Positions 33,251 to 41,365 of a stretch of DNA of 64,000 bases are shown piece after piece. This DNA is from Bacteroidota bacterium. Its GTDB lineage: Bacteria; Bacteroidota; Bacteroidia; Flavobacteriales_D; Crocinitomicaceae. The translations under genes were made by a program, and so were the position numbers. The notes under the pieces are model-generated. The model searched no databases and had not been told where the DNA came from. It saw only the letters and a program-made list of their open reading frames with translations. Position 1 is the stretch's first letter; each line of letters starts with the position of its first letter. The stretch covers positions 62,001-126,000 of the forward strand of contig JACPUU010000022.1 of assembly GCA_016192075.1 (NCBI GenBank), in the 5' to 3' direction.

Positions 33251-33841
33251 ATGTTTGACCTCAACGTCTATAACACCCTTGAACCCAAGAAAGGACGGCT
33301 GCTTATCACAGAGCCTTTTATGGTGAATGACTATTTTCACCGTTCTGTCATTCTGCTTTGTGAACACAATGAAGATGGTTCTTTTGGTTTTGTGCTCAAC
33401 AATTACAGTGATATCAAGCTTTCACAATTTGACAACATGACAGAGGTTGAACCCTACTGTGATGATTTTCGCATCAGCATTGGCGGACCGGTAAGTTCAA
33501 AGAACCTGTATTACATTCACACGCTTGGTGATTTGTTACCCGATAGCATTCATGTTACCCACAACATTTATGCCGGCGGTGATTTCGAAATTCTCAAAGA
33601 AAAAATTGCCAAAGGTGAGGTTTCGGCGGACCAGGTTCGTTTCTTTTTAGGCTATTCAGGCTGGGTAGAAAAACAACTCAACGGGGAGTTGAAACAAAAC
33701 AGCTGGTTGGTTGCAGACATTGATCATCCGGACGATATCATGGATGTAAACTATGAAGGCATCTGGAAAGATTACATGCAGAAACAAGGCGGTAAATACA
33801 AAGTATTTGCCAATTTCCCGAAAGATCCGGCTCTGAATTAA
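33251..33841 (+). CDS. YqgE/AlgH family protein (DUF179)
   Basis: A 196-residue protein from the ATG at 33251; a longer frame from 33155 would run through the smpB promoter region. The pattern is diagnostic: [40 protein letters not shown] near the N-terminus, [19 protein letters not shown] in the middle and [17 protein letters not shown] near residue 140. The family is widespread with no proven activity; in Pseudomonas it is linked to alginate regulation. It is divergent from smpB. Confidence 0.9.
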   Translation: MFDLNVYNTLEPKKGRLLITEPFMVNDYFHRSVILLCEHNEDGSFGFVLNNYSDIKLSQFDNMTEVEPYCDDFRISIGGPVSSKNLYYIHTLGDLLPDSIHVTHNIYAGGDFEILKEKIAKGEVSADQVRFFLGYSGWVEKQLNGELKQNSWLVADIDHPDDIMDVNYEGIWKDYMQKQGGKYKVFANFPKDPALN

Positions 33842-34046
33842 TTTTCTCCCGTCTTTTTAGATTTGATTATTCCCCCCTATTTTCCTGTTTACCCTTCAAC
33901 AGTCAATGTACGGTGTTCAATATTCGATATTCCATTTGAATCAGAAACATCGATCAGGGAATGTAGAATGGTGAAGGTAGTACTGTCAATCTGACCTCTA
34001 AGGAACTGTTAGGATTTTTTAAACCTTCAAAAGAAGGGGTCTATTC
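33842..34046. other. Intergenic stretch without a gene
   Basis: Together with the element that follows, this is a gap of about 430 bases between the YqgE gene and the TPR gene, whose coding regions converge. I see no open frame, terminator hairpin or promoter box in this first half. Both flanking genes end here, so the region is mostly downstream sequence. Confidence 0.5.
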
Positions 34047-34194
34047 TCCCGCAGATCGCGAGGTGTCGCGACGCGGATAAAATACGCAGAATACGCAGAT
34101 TGCTGTTATATGCAAACCAAATTTGCGCCTTATCTGGCGCCTACGCTAAAGCTTCAGCGCAAGCGTTGCGGAAAAATCTGCGCGATCTGCGGGA
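34047..34194. repeat. MITE-like element with 14-bp perfect terminal inverted repeats (copy B)
   Basis: The left end TCCCGCAGATCGCG (34047-34060) is the exact inverse of CGCGATCTGCGGGA (34181-34194). The interior has no credible gene. Read on the minus strand it contains AACGCTTGCG and GCGTAGGCGCCAGAT, shared with copies A (8.9 kb) and C (54.6 kb), and near its end a CGCGTCGCGACACCTCGCG segment like the one in copy A. Length and structure fit a non-autonomous mobile element. No target-site duplication was established. Confidence 0.65.
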
Positions 34195-34273
34195 AATCAA
34201 AATGATGACACCGTAAAAGCTGATTATAGTACTACTTTTCGAAATTAAATTTCCTAACCGCTACTAAGACAGC

Positions 34274-35494
34274 CTAAACCCCTTCAATCAGGTACTTTTC
34301 AATGTATTCCATCGAACGGGTCCTGTTCTCTTCATGAGACATAAAATCTTTGAACTGCGGGTAAATGTCTACGTGAAACAATGAAATAAACACATAACAA
34401 TCCAGGTATCCGTCTTCCATGGCTTTGAAGCCAAAATTCAGTATTTCGGGCAGTTCAGATTCATGTTCTTCAAACATTTTGCGGTATGAGTAAACTTCAA
34501 GGTATTTATCGTCTGTTATACCATTGGGTTCAATAATTCCGTCTTCACTGCAGTATTTGCTGATCTCTTCTTTAGCCTCGCGGTAAGTAGCAAAAAAGCC
34601 GCTCAGTTCTTTCTGCTCATCGTCTTTCATGTTATTTGGGTAGAAAAAGCGGATAAACCGGTGCTCATTCAGCTTCTTGTTTTCTACCTCCAGAATATTA
34701 TATAACCGCATTTTCACATCAACCCCCGGATAAACGGTGAACGCCTCCAGGCACTCTTTTTTAGCCCGGTAATACAGGCCTTTTTTCATCAGCGCATCTA
34801 CAATGTGATTGCGTGGTTCCAGCAAATCAGGGTGCATTTCTTTGGCCATGGTAAAATAAACAATGGCACTGTCATAATCTTCACGCGCCCAAAAGGTATC
34901 ACCCAAATAAAGCATTGCCTCATAATAGGTCGAATCTTCATTCAGCGCCTTGCGGTAATTCAGTTCAGCCAATTCAAAATCTTCTTTTTCAAAAAATTCT
35001 TCACCTTCTTTGAAATACGATTTCGCTTTTTCACTCACCGCTGTATCAGGGTTATAATCTACCAGGTAATTGCGCAGGTAAATTTCACCGGTCATGGAAG
35101 ATGATTCCAGCGTACTTTTTCTACAGACATTTAAAAAAGATTCTTTGTAGGCATTTTTCAGTTCTTCAAAAATGTTATAGAACGATGAATCCACTTCACT
35201 GCCGTCTGAACTGGTTATTTCAATTTCCATGTCATTGTAACGGGCATAACGCATGTACTCCATTTCTACCCACATTTCATAGGCCTCGTAGGAGCTGCCA
35301 TCTTCACTGTTAACGGCTTTGTAAATGTACTTCACCAGCAAATCAATTCCGTCGTCATAATCTTTATTCAGAAACACCTTAACCGCCTTTTGAATTTGTT
35401 TATCGGATTGGCTGTAAGAAGTCCCCAGAAATAGTGAGAATAGCAGCGTTAAGGCTAAACTGCGGGTTATTTTTTTTAATCTTTTGCGTTCCAT
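34274..35494 (-). CDS. Exported tetratricopeptide-repeat protein
   Basis: A 406-residue protein with signal peptide ending near TSYSQ. TPR-type helices are visible around residues 165-250, for example AKSYFKEGEEFFEKEDFELAELNYRKALNEDSTYYEAMLYLGDTFWAREDYDSAIVYF with the W/Y-A-L-G spacing. The C-terminal 150 residues are helical without a recognised family. TPR proteins in the periplasm usually scaffold complexes. Its start overlaps the aminotransferase gene by 19 bases. Confidence 0.75.
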   Translation of the reverse strand: MERKRLKKITRSLALTLLFSLFLGTSYSQSDKQIQKAVKVFLNKDYDDGIDLLVKYIYKAVNSEDGSSYEAYEMWVEMEYMRYARYNDMEIEITSSDGSEVDSSFYNIFEELKNAYKESFLNVCRKSTLESSSMTGEIYLRNYLVDYNPDTAVSEKAKSYFKEGEEFFEKEDFELAELNYRKALNEDSTYYEAMLYLGDTFWAREDYDSAIVYFTMAKEMHPDLLEPRNHIVDALMKKGLYYRAKKECLEAFTVYPGVDVKMRLYNILEVENKKLNEHRFIRFFYPNNMKDDEQKELSGFFATYREAKEEISKYCSEDGIIEPNGITDDKYLEVYSYRKMFEEHESELPEILNFGFKAMEDGYLDCYVFISLFHVDIYPQFKDFMSHEENRTRSMEYIEKYLIEGV

Positions 35495-36327
35495 TTTTCG
35501 TTGAGTCTGTCAATAAGTTGACTTGAAAGATAATTAATATAGTGCTTGGTGCGGTAACTGCCTACCCAAATAATTCCTTCAATGGCATTGGTCAGAAAAA
35601 CCTCATCTGCCACTAACAGGTTTTGCGGTGAAATATTGCATTCGTAAACCTTAATGTTGTGTGCCAGGGCCAGGTTGATGATTTGCATGCGCATGGTTCC
35701 GCCCAGGCAGCCTGAATCAAGCCCGGGTGTATATAAAACGCCGTTTGAAACAATAAAAAGGTTGGCGCTGCCTCCCTCAATTATTCCCATGCGGTCATTC
35801 TGAATCAGTAAATCGTCAAGACCCGTTTCACGGGCGCGCAGCTTGGCCATAATATACAACAGGCCGTTTTTTGTTTTGAAAGAAGAGAGCTTGTTAATCT
35901 GCTTTTTCATATCTTCAAACTGATCAATTTTATACCCTGCTTCATTCAATAAAAACCCGTTATTGGGCAGTGAATTTGCTTCAATAAAATATTCCACTTC
36001 ATTGTTATGCGGCATGTAAAACCCGCCCTGTTTGCGGTCAATTGAAAGCCTTATCCGGCCGCCCTTTTCAATGTTATTCTGCTGGCAAAGCGCCTGAATT
36101 TCTTCTTCAAAAAACTGCAGTGAAAACTTTTCAGGCACAGTCATGCGCAGCATTTTCATACCCTCACTCAGCCGTTTCAGGTGATTTTCAAGATTGATGG
36201 GCTTGCCATTCACTACACGAATTGACTCAAACAAACCATCACCATAGATATAAGCCCTGTTTCCCGATCTGATTGAATACGAATCAGCCGGAATCATTAC
36301 CCCATTGTTATTGACGTATGCGCTCAC
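35476..36327 (-). CDS. Class IV aminotransferase (PabC/Ilv-like)
   Basis: A 283-residue PLP enzyme of fold type IV. It has SGNRAYIYGDGLFESIRVVNGKPINLENHLKRL at the N-terminus, the PLP-lysine region LSSFKTKNGLLYIMAK, and a late EGGSANLFIVSNGVLYTPGLDSGCLGGTMR loop. These features fit aminodeoxychorismate lyase (PabC) or branched-chain/D-amino-acid aminotransferases; the exact substrate cannot be told. It overlaps the rhomboid gene by four bases (ATGA type) and the TPR gene by 19, so the three form a tight operon. Confidence 0.85.
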   Translation of the reverse strand: MSAYVNNNGVMIPADSYSIRSGNRAYIYGDGLFESIRVVNGKPINLENHLKRLSEGMKMLRMTVPEKFSLQFFEEEIQALCQQNNIEKGGRIRLSIDRKQGGFYMPHNNEVEYFIEANSLPNNGFLLNEAGYKIDQFEDMKKQINKLSSFKTKNGLLYIMAKLRARETGLDDLLIQNDRMGIIEGGSANLFIVSNGVLYTPGLDSGCLGGTMRMQIINLALAHNIKVYECNISPQNLLVADEVFLTNAIEGIIWVGSYRTKHYINYLSSQLIDRLNEKWNAKD

Positions 36328-36977
36328 AAACTAAAATTATGAAAAAAGTTCAGTAAAATATGATAATCGACAATACTTATAAAGACAAGGCCGAAAATGG
36401 CACCCGCTATGTGTGCATCATGCGCAATGCCGGTTCCGCCCCTTTTTGCCAGAAAGTACTCAGAGACAAGTAATAACGGCCCAAAGATATAAGCGGGAAT
36501 GCCCAGCGTGGGTGGTAATGGAAAAACCGTCAGCTCAGCCATCGGGTTCATCAGAATATACCCAAACATGACCGCTGATACAGCCCCTGAAGCCCCCAGC
36601 GAATTATAATACGGGTTGTCACGGTGACGGTAAATGGACCAGAGCGTTGAAAACAGAATGCCTCCCAGGTAAAGCAATCCAAAATAAAGATACCCTTTGG
36701 CATCAAACCGCTTAACAAGCTCAGGTTCAAGACTGTATTCAAACCCCGGATGCGTCTCTGGAGTAACCTGCACGGCAAAAACGTATAGGGCAAACATGTT
36801 AAAGCTCAGATGCACCACATCTGCATGAATAAAAGCATGTGTAAAACACCGGTACCAGCTTCCATGATGAACCACGTCAAACGGATTCAGCATCATGCGC
36901 TCCCTGAACCCGGTATCATTAAAAGCCTTAACGGAAACAAGAATGGTTACCGCTAATAATAAATAAGTAATGTACAT
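36324..36977 (-). CDS. Rhomboid family intramembrane serine protease (first of two)
   Basis: A 217-residue protein with about six membrane segments. The rhomboid landmarks are HADVVHLSFNMFALYVFA (H-x3-N type), the nucleophile motif NSLGASGAVSAVMFGY, and HDAHIAGAIFGLVF with the catalytic histidine. Rhomboids cut transmembrane helices within the lipid bilayer. Its physiological substrate is not known. It leads the operon with the aminotransferase and TPR protein. A second rhomboid gene lies at 52960. Confidence 0.88.
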   Translation of the reverse strand: MYITYLLLAVTILVSVKAFNDTGFRERMMLNPFDVVHHGSWYRCFTHAFIHADVVHLSFNMFALYVFAVQVTPETHPGFEYSLEPELVKRFDAKGYLYFGLLYLGGILFSTLWSIYRHRDNPYYNSLGASGAVSAVMFGYILMNPMAELTVFPLPPTLGIPAYIFGPLLLVSEYFLAKRGGTGIAHDAHIAGAIFGLVFISIVDYHILLNFFHNFSL

Positions 36978-37013
36978 TTGTCAACCCGGTTTTTTCGGCG
37001 TACTTCTTTTAAC

Positions 37014-37021
37014 TATATTCG
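37014..37021 (+). promoter_or_regulatory. Possible -7 element for the L,D-transpeptidase gene
   Basis: TATATTCG, a one-base variant of TAnnTTTG, ends 15 bases before the ATG at 37037. Confidence 0.38.
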
Positions 37022-37036
37022 ATTAATATTTCCCGA

Positions 37037-38635
37037 ATGAATAACTACTTACGTATACTGATTATTTCACTTTTCGTTACAATTTATGCCTGCTCAGGCA
37101 GCAATACCCCTCTTGAAGAAGAGCAAATAGAGCTGAGTGAGTCCATGCATGAAAAGTTTGGTTCCATGAACCAGCTTGTGTATGGTGGTGATACCCTGCT
37201 GGCCGGACCAGATGTGCTTTCTTATTACAAAAACAAGGATTTTGTTCCGCTGTGGATTCGTAAAGACTCGCTGACCGATGCCGGAACCGAAATGCTGGAC
37301 TTTGTTAAAAACGCCCGTGATTATGGGCTTTTGCCTGAAATGTATCATTATTCCACCCTTACGCAAATGATTGACTCTTCGCTGATGGATGCTGAAATGC
37401 TGCTTTCCAACGCTTTCTTTTTGTTTACAACCCACCTGAGTGTGGGCTGCGTGGAAGAAACAACACTCGCGTATACCTGGAAAAAAGACTCCCTGGATTT
37501 TAAACCGGAAGATGAACTTGAAAAAGTACGGAACGGTACCCCGGTAGCAGACATTGTTGCTGCTGTTCAACCTGATTTTTGGGAGTATAAACAACTTCAG
37601 CAGGGGCTGGCGGCATTTCTCGATCTTTATCCGCTTGACACCAACCATTACACCATTCCTGCTTTTAAAGAAGATTCTGTAAGCTGTTACAAAGCGGCCC
37701 GTGAAGCCCTTATAGGACATGCCTTCTTAGACAGTACCGAAGCGGCTGATGATTCTGTTTTCCTCGAAAAGCTGAAAATTTTTCAGAGTTTCAACGGTTT
37801 AAAAGACGATGCCATTGTGGGTAAATGGACCGGAAAAGCACTTGAAAAAAGCAACCTGGACCGCTTTTACCAGGCCGCTGCAAGTCTTGAAAAATGGCGC
37901 TGGAGAGACGCGTTTCCGGCCAAGTACATTCGCGTGAACATTCCCGAATTTACCCTGTATTTTGTTGAAGACGGCCAAACCAAACGCAAACACCGGGTGG
38001 TGGTTGGTGCCATGGATACGCCTACCCCTGAGTTTCATGCAACGATGGAACGTATGATCACCAACCCGTTCTGGAGCGTACCTTTTTCCATTGCATCCAC
38101 AGAAATTTTGTACGGCGCCAGAAAAGATACCGCCTACTTCAACAAACGCGGGTACAAAGTATTCCAAAACGGCGAGCAGGTTGATCCGGCAAGTATTAAC
38201 TGGAGCAGCGTTAAAGAAGGCAGTTTCGGATACCGTGTCAGGCAGGATGCCGGTGGCGGAAACAGCCTTGGCCGAATCAAATTTCTGTTTCCGAATGAAC
38301 ATGCCGTTTTTATTCATGACACCCCTTCCAAAAATCTTTTTGCAAATGATGTAAGGGCTTATTCACACGGCTGTATTCGTTTACATCAGCCGTATGAACT
38401 GGCAAAAGAAATGTTGCGGTCAGACGGCAATACGCTGGTGCCCGACTCACTTGAGAGTATTATCAACCGGGGCATTCAGCGCACCATTGAACTGAAACAA
38501 CCTTTTGAAGTATTCATTGAGTACTATACCGCCAGCGGTGACAGCTCTGCCACTATTAAATTTCATCCGGACATTTATGGACGCGATGAAAAATACCTGA
38601 AAAATTCGTTCAAAAAGTTTAATCCTCACATCTGA
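37037..38635 (+). CDS. L,D-transpeptidase (YcbB-like), probable lipoprotein
   Basis: A 532-residue protein. The N-terminus MNNYLRILIISLFVTIYACSGS suggests a lipoprotein (Cys19). After a scaffold domain there is a peptidoglycan-binding-like segment (FLEKLKIFQSFNGLKDDAIVGKWTGKALE). The catalytic YkuD domain has IRVNIPEFTLYFVEDG and the active-site SHGCIRLHQPYELAKEML with Cys446. Enzymes of this type make 3-3 crosslinks in peptidoglycan or anchor proteins to it. The domain order (scaffold, binding, catalytic) matches LdtD/YcbB. Confidence 0.92.
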   Translation: MNNYLRILIISLFVTIYACSGSNTPLEEEQIELSESMHEKFGSMNQLVYGGDTLLAGPDVLSYYKNKDFVPLWIRKDSLTDAGTEMLDFVKNARDYGLLPEMYHYSTLTQMIDSSLMDAEMLLSNAFFLFTTHLSVGCVEETTLAYTWKKDSLDFKPEDELEKVRNGTPVADIVAAVQPDFWEYKQLQQGLAAFLDLYPLDTNHYTIPAFKEDSVSCYKAAREALIGHAFLDSTEAADDSVFLEKLKIFQSFNGLKDDAIVGKWTGKALEKSNLDRFYQAAASLEKWRWRDAFPAKYIRVNIPEFTLYFVEDGQTKRKHRVVVGAMDTPTPEFHATMERMITNPFWSVPFSIASTEILYGARKDTAYFNKRGYKVFQNGEQVDPASINWSSVKEGSFGYRVRQDAGGGNSLGRIKFLFPNEHAVFIHDTPSKNLFANDVRAYSHGCIRLHQPYELAKEMLRSDGNTLVPDSLESIINRGIQRTIELKQPFEVFIEYYTASGDSSATIKFHPDIYGRDEKYLKNSFKKFNPHI

Positions 38636-38642
38636 CTTGATT

Positions 38643-40703
38643 ATGAAACCTCCCGTTGCCTTAAAGAAACCTACCATTCTATCCAAGCACGGCGATAAAC
38701 GGATTGACAATTATTTCTGGATGAAAGACCGCGAAAATCCGGAAGTAATCAGTTACCTGAAAAAAGAAAACGCCTACGGTAAAAGTGTTCTGAAACCCAC
38801 TGCCAAATTGCAGGAAAAACTTTACCGGGAAATGAAAGCCCGGATGAAGGAAGAAGAATCAACTGCACCTTATTTCAAAAACGGCTATTGGTATTATGAA
38901 CGTTATGAAAAGAAAAAAGAACACCCGGTTTATTGCCGTAAAAAAGAGACGCTAAAAGCACCTGAAGAAATTATTTTTGATGCCAACAGTCACGCAAAAA
39001 AACACACCTATTATGAACTGGTGTCTTTTGCCGTAAGTCAGGATAATCAATGGCTGGCATTTGCAGAAGACCTCACCGGCAGAAGGCTGTACCGCATCAG
39101 TTTCAAAAACCTGCGCACCGGCAAAATCAGTCCGGATACAATTGAAAATACCGGAAGTGACTTGGCCTGGCACAACGATAATGAATCACTTTATTACACG
39201 CTGAAAGACACCACAACCCTCAGGCCTTTTAGCGTCAAAAAACACCGCCTGGGCGGCAAACGTGACCAGCTTGTGTTTGAAGAAAAAGACGACACCTTTA
39301 TCTGCGGCATTTCAAAATCAAAAGACGATACCCTGCTTTTTTTAGGGTCCTACAGTTCAACCACCACTGAATTCCGCTTCAAATCAGCCGGTGACAACCT
39401 GGATTTTCAGCTTTTTCTCAAGCGCAGTAAAGGACACGAGTATTACCCTGAATCGTCAGGTGACCAGTTTATCATAAAAACCAATCATCGGGCGCCCAAT
39501 TTTAAACTGGTTTCGTGCCCGCAGTCAAAACGCGGACTGAAATCATGGAAACTGATTCAGAAACATGACTCAGAAGTTTTGATTGAAGATTTTGAAGTGT
39601 ATGAAAAATACCTGGCCGTTCAGGAAAAAAAAGAAGGCCTGACGCGATTGCGCATATACAATACCAAAAATTACCGTTACCGTTTTATTCCACCATTTGA
39701 ACAAACCTATACGCTGTACATAGGCGTAAACCCCGAGTACAATGCAGAAACGCTGCGTATTGGATACAGCAGTCTGACAACCCCGCATACAACGTATGAC
39801 ATTCACCTGAAATCACTTGAAAAAACCATTGCAGGCCAAACCAAAGTGCTGGGTGGATTTAAATCCAAAGATTACAAATCAGAACGCATCTGGATCAAAT
39901 CACACGACGGGGTTAAAATTCCGGTATCGCTGGTTTACCATAAAGATCATTTTACGCGCCGCGGAAAAAACCCGCTGCTGCTTTATGCCTATGGGTCTTA
40001 TGGTTCAACCATTGACCCTTACTTCAGTTCAGCCCGGCTGAGTTTGCTTAACCGCGGTTTTGTTTTTGCCATTGCACACATACGCGGCGGTGAAGATTTG
40101 GGCCGGCACTGGTATGACAACGGAAAACTACTGAAAAAGAAAAATACCTTTCTGGACTTTATTGCCTGTGCTGAAAACCTGGTCAGGCTCAAGTATGCCG
40201 ATAAAGAAAAAGTTTTTGCCATGGGCGGCAGCGCCGGCGGTTTATTAATGGGTGCAATTGCCAACATGCAGCCCCAACTGTGGGCGGGTATTGTGTCTAA
40301 CGTGCCGTTTGTAGATGTGGTAACCACCATGCTCGATGACACCATTCCGCTAACAACCGGCGAATACGATGAATGGGGAAACCCCAATGAAAAAAAATAT
40401 TACCATTACATGAAAGCCTATTCACCGTATGATAATATTGAAGCCAAAAACTATCCGCCAATGCTTATCACCAGTGGATTGCATGATTCACAGGTTCAAT
40501 ACTGGGAGCCTACCAAATATGTAGCCCGGCTGCGTGAGCTCAAAACAGATAACCATATTCTGATACTGCACACCAACATGAAAGCCGGCCACGGAGGCTT
40601 ACCCGGAAGGTTTGAACACCTGCGGGAAATTGCGCTGGAATATGCTTTCATTCTATTTGTTTTGAGCAAATCTGCCGGATCTGAGAATATTAATTATATT
40701 TGA
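38643..40703 (+). CDS. ptrB: Oligopeptidase B-type S9 prolyl oligopeptidase
   Basis: A 686-residue cytoplasmic-type protein. The ATG at 38643 is preferred to a TTG at 38637. The N-terminal part is a seven-bladed propeller (FWMKDRENPEVISYLKKENAYGK and further blades). The catalytic triad is readable as Ser530 in MGGSAGGLLMG, Asp615 in SGLHDSQVQYWEP and His650 in KAGHGG, close to the positions in E. coli OpdB. It cleaves small peptides after basic residues. Its start is seven bases after the L,D-transpeptidase stop. Confidence 0.92.
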   Translation: MKPPVALKKPTILSKHGDKRIDNYFWMKDRENPEVISYLKKENAYGKSVLKPTAKLQEKLYREMKARMKEEESTAPYFKNGYWYYERYEKKKEHPVYCRKKETLKAPEEIIFDANSHAKKHTYYELVSFAVSQDNQWLAFAEDLTGRRLYRISFKNLRTGKISPDTIENTGSDLAWHNDNESLYYTLKDTTTLRPFSVKKHRLGGKRDQLVFEEKDDTFICGISKSKDDTLLFLGSYSSTTTEFRFKSAGDNLDFQLFLKRSKGHEYYPESSGDQFIIKTNHRAPNFKLVSCPQSKRGLKSWKLIQKHDSEVLIEDFEVYEKYLAVQEKKEGLTRLRIYNTKNYRYRFIPPFEQTYTLYIGVNPEYNAETLRIGYSSLTTPHTTYDIHLKSLEKTIAGQTKVLGGFKSKDYKSERIWIKSHDGVKIPVSLVYHKDHFTRRGKNPLLLYAYGSYGSTIDPYFSSARLSLLNRGFVFAIAHIRGGEDLGRHWYDNGKLLKKKNTFLDFIACAENLVRLKYADKEKVFAMGGSAGGLLMGAIANMQPQLWAGIVSNVPFVDVVTTMLDDTIPLTTGEYDEWGNPNEKKYYHYMKAYSPYDNIEAKNYPPMLITSGLHDSQVQYWEPTKYVARLRELKTDNHILILHTNMKAGHGGLPGRFEHLREIALEYAFILFVLSKSAGSENINYI

Positions 40704-40706
40704 TTC

Positions 40707-40724
40707 ATACGGTAATTACCGTAT
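40707..40724 (+). promoter_or_regulatory. Perfect 18-bp palindrome between ptrB and the secreted-protein gene
   Basis: ATACGGTAATTACCGTAT is its own reverse complement. It begins four bases after the oligopeptidase stop and 63 bases before the ATG of the next gene, followed by a weaker AACCCTTTTAAAAGGTT inverted repeat. Possible operator; no T-run follows, so it is not a terminator. Confidence 0.4.
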
Positions 40725-40786
40725 AGTCAAACCCTTTTAAAAGGTTTTAATTTGCCTTGTTAGTTAAAATTAAACGCACGATTGTT

Positions 40787-41305
40787 ATGAAAAATTTAGT
40801 ATCAGCCCTGGCCGTTTCAGGCCTTATGTTTTCCGGTGCAGTGGCTTTCGCCGGTGAAACTTATGAAAGTGAAGAAGCCCGGATTAAAATTACGTTTCCG
40901 GACGAATACGAAATCGAAAAAGAGGTGGATGACGAGACCGGTACTATTACCTTCTCGCTGTCATGCTCATACGGTGACATGCTTCTGATTGGAAATGTAT
41001 TCATTTATACTGAAGCCGTTTCTGAAGACGATAACCTGTATGAAGAAGGTGCAGAAGTATTGCGTATCTGCGAAGCTTTTGGTTCTAAATTCAGCAGCAA
41101 ATTTATCTCAAGCTGGAGCGTGGGTGAAGATTCTGGCCTGATCAGCAGTATGAAATGCAGCGGTGATTTCAAAGGATACATTGGAAATTACTACGTTATT
41201 ATCCAGGACACGTTTGAGTGGCAATTTTTGGTATTAGGCTATAAAAAGACATTCGACACAGGTGTTGAAGCCCGCTTCATCAACTCATTTGAAATTCTGG
41301 AATAA
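40787..41305 (+). CDS. Exported protein of unknown function
   Basis: A 172-residue protein with a signal peptide MKNLVSALAVSGLMFSGAVAFAG from the ATG at 40787. The mature part begins YESEEARIKITFPDEYEIEKEV and is beta-rich and acidic, with three cysteines (SCSYG, RICEAF, KCSGD). The pattern F-P-x-x-Y-x-x-x-x-x-x-x-x-T-G-x-x-x-x-x-x-x-C resembles small proteins common in Bacteroidota, but I cannot name a family. A terminator follows 26 bases after the stop. It is preceded by a palindrome that could regulate it. Confidence 0.65.
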   Translation: MKNLVSALAVSGLMFSGAVAFAGETYESEEARIKITFPDEYEIEKEVDDETGTITFSLSCSYGDMLLIGNVFIYTEAVSEDDNLYEEGAEVLRICEAFGSKFSSKFISSWSVGEDSGLISSMKCSGDFKGYIGNYYVIIQDTFEWQFLVLGYKKTFDTGVEARFINSFEILE

Positions 41306-41330
41306 TTCCCGGTTCACTGAATAAAAAATT

Positions 41331-41365
41331 GAAAAGCTCCTTTGTAAACCGAAGGAGCTTTTTTT
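41331..41365. terminator. Bidirectional hairpin terminator between the secreted protein and dnaE
   Basis: AAAAGCTCCTT pairs with AAGGAGCTTTT around a nine-base loop. T-runs flank it on both strands, and it overlaps the last bases of dnaE, so it can serve both convergent genes. Confidence 0.85.

Noticed and set aside
37094-37720. Long antisense open frame (208 codons) inside the L,D-transpeptidase gene
   Set aside because: It lies entirely opposite a well-supported gene with a catalytic domain, has no recognisable motif, and its composition is the complement of that gene.
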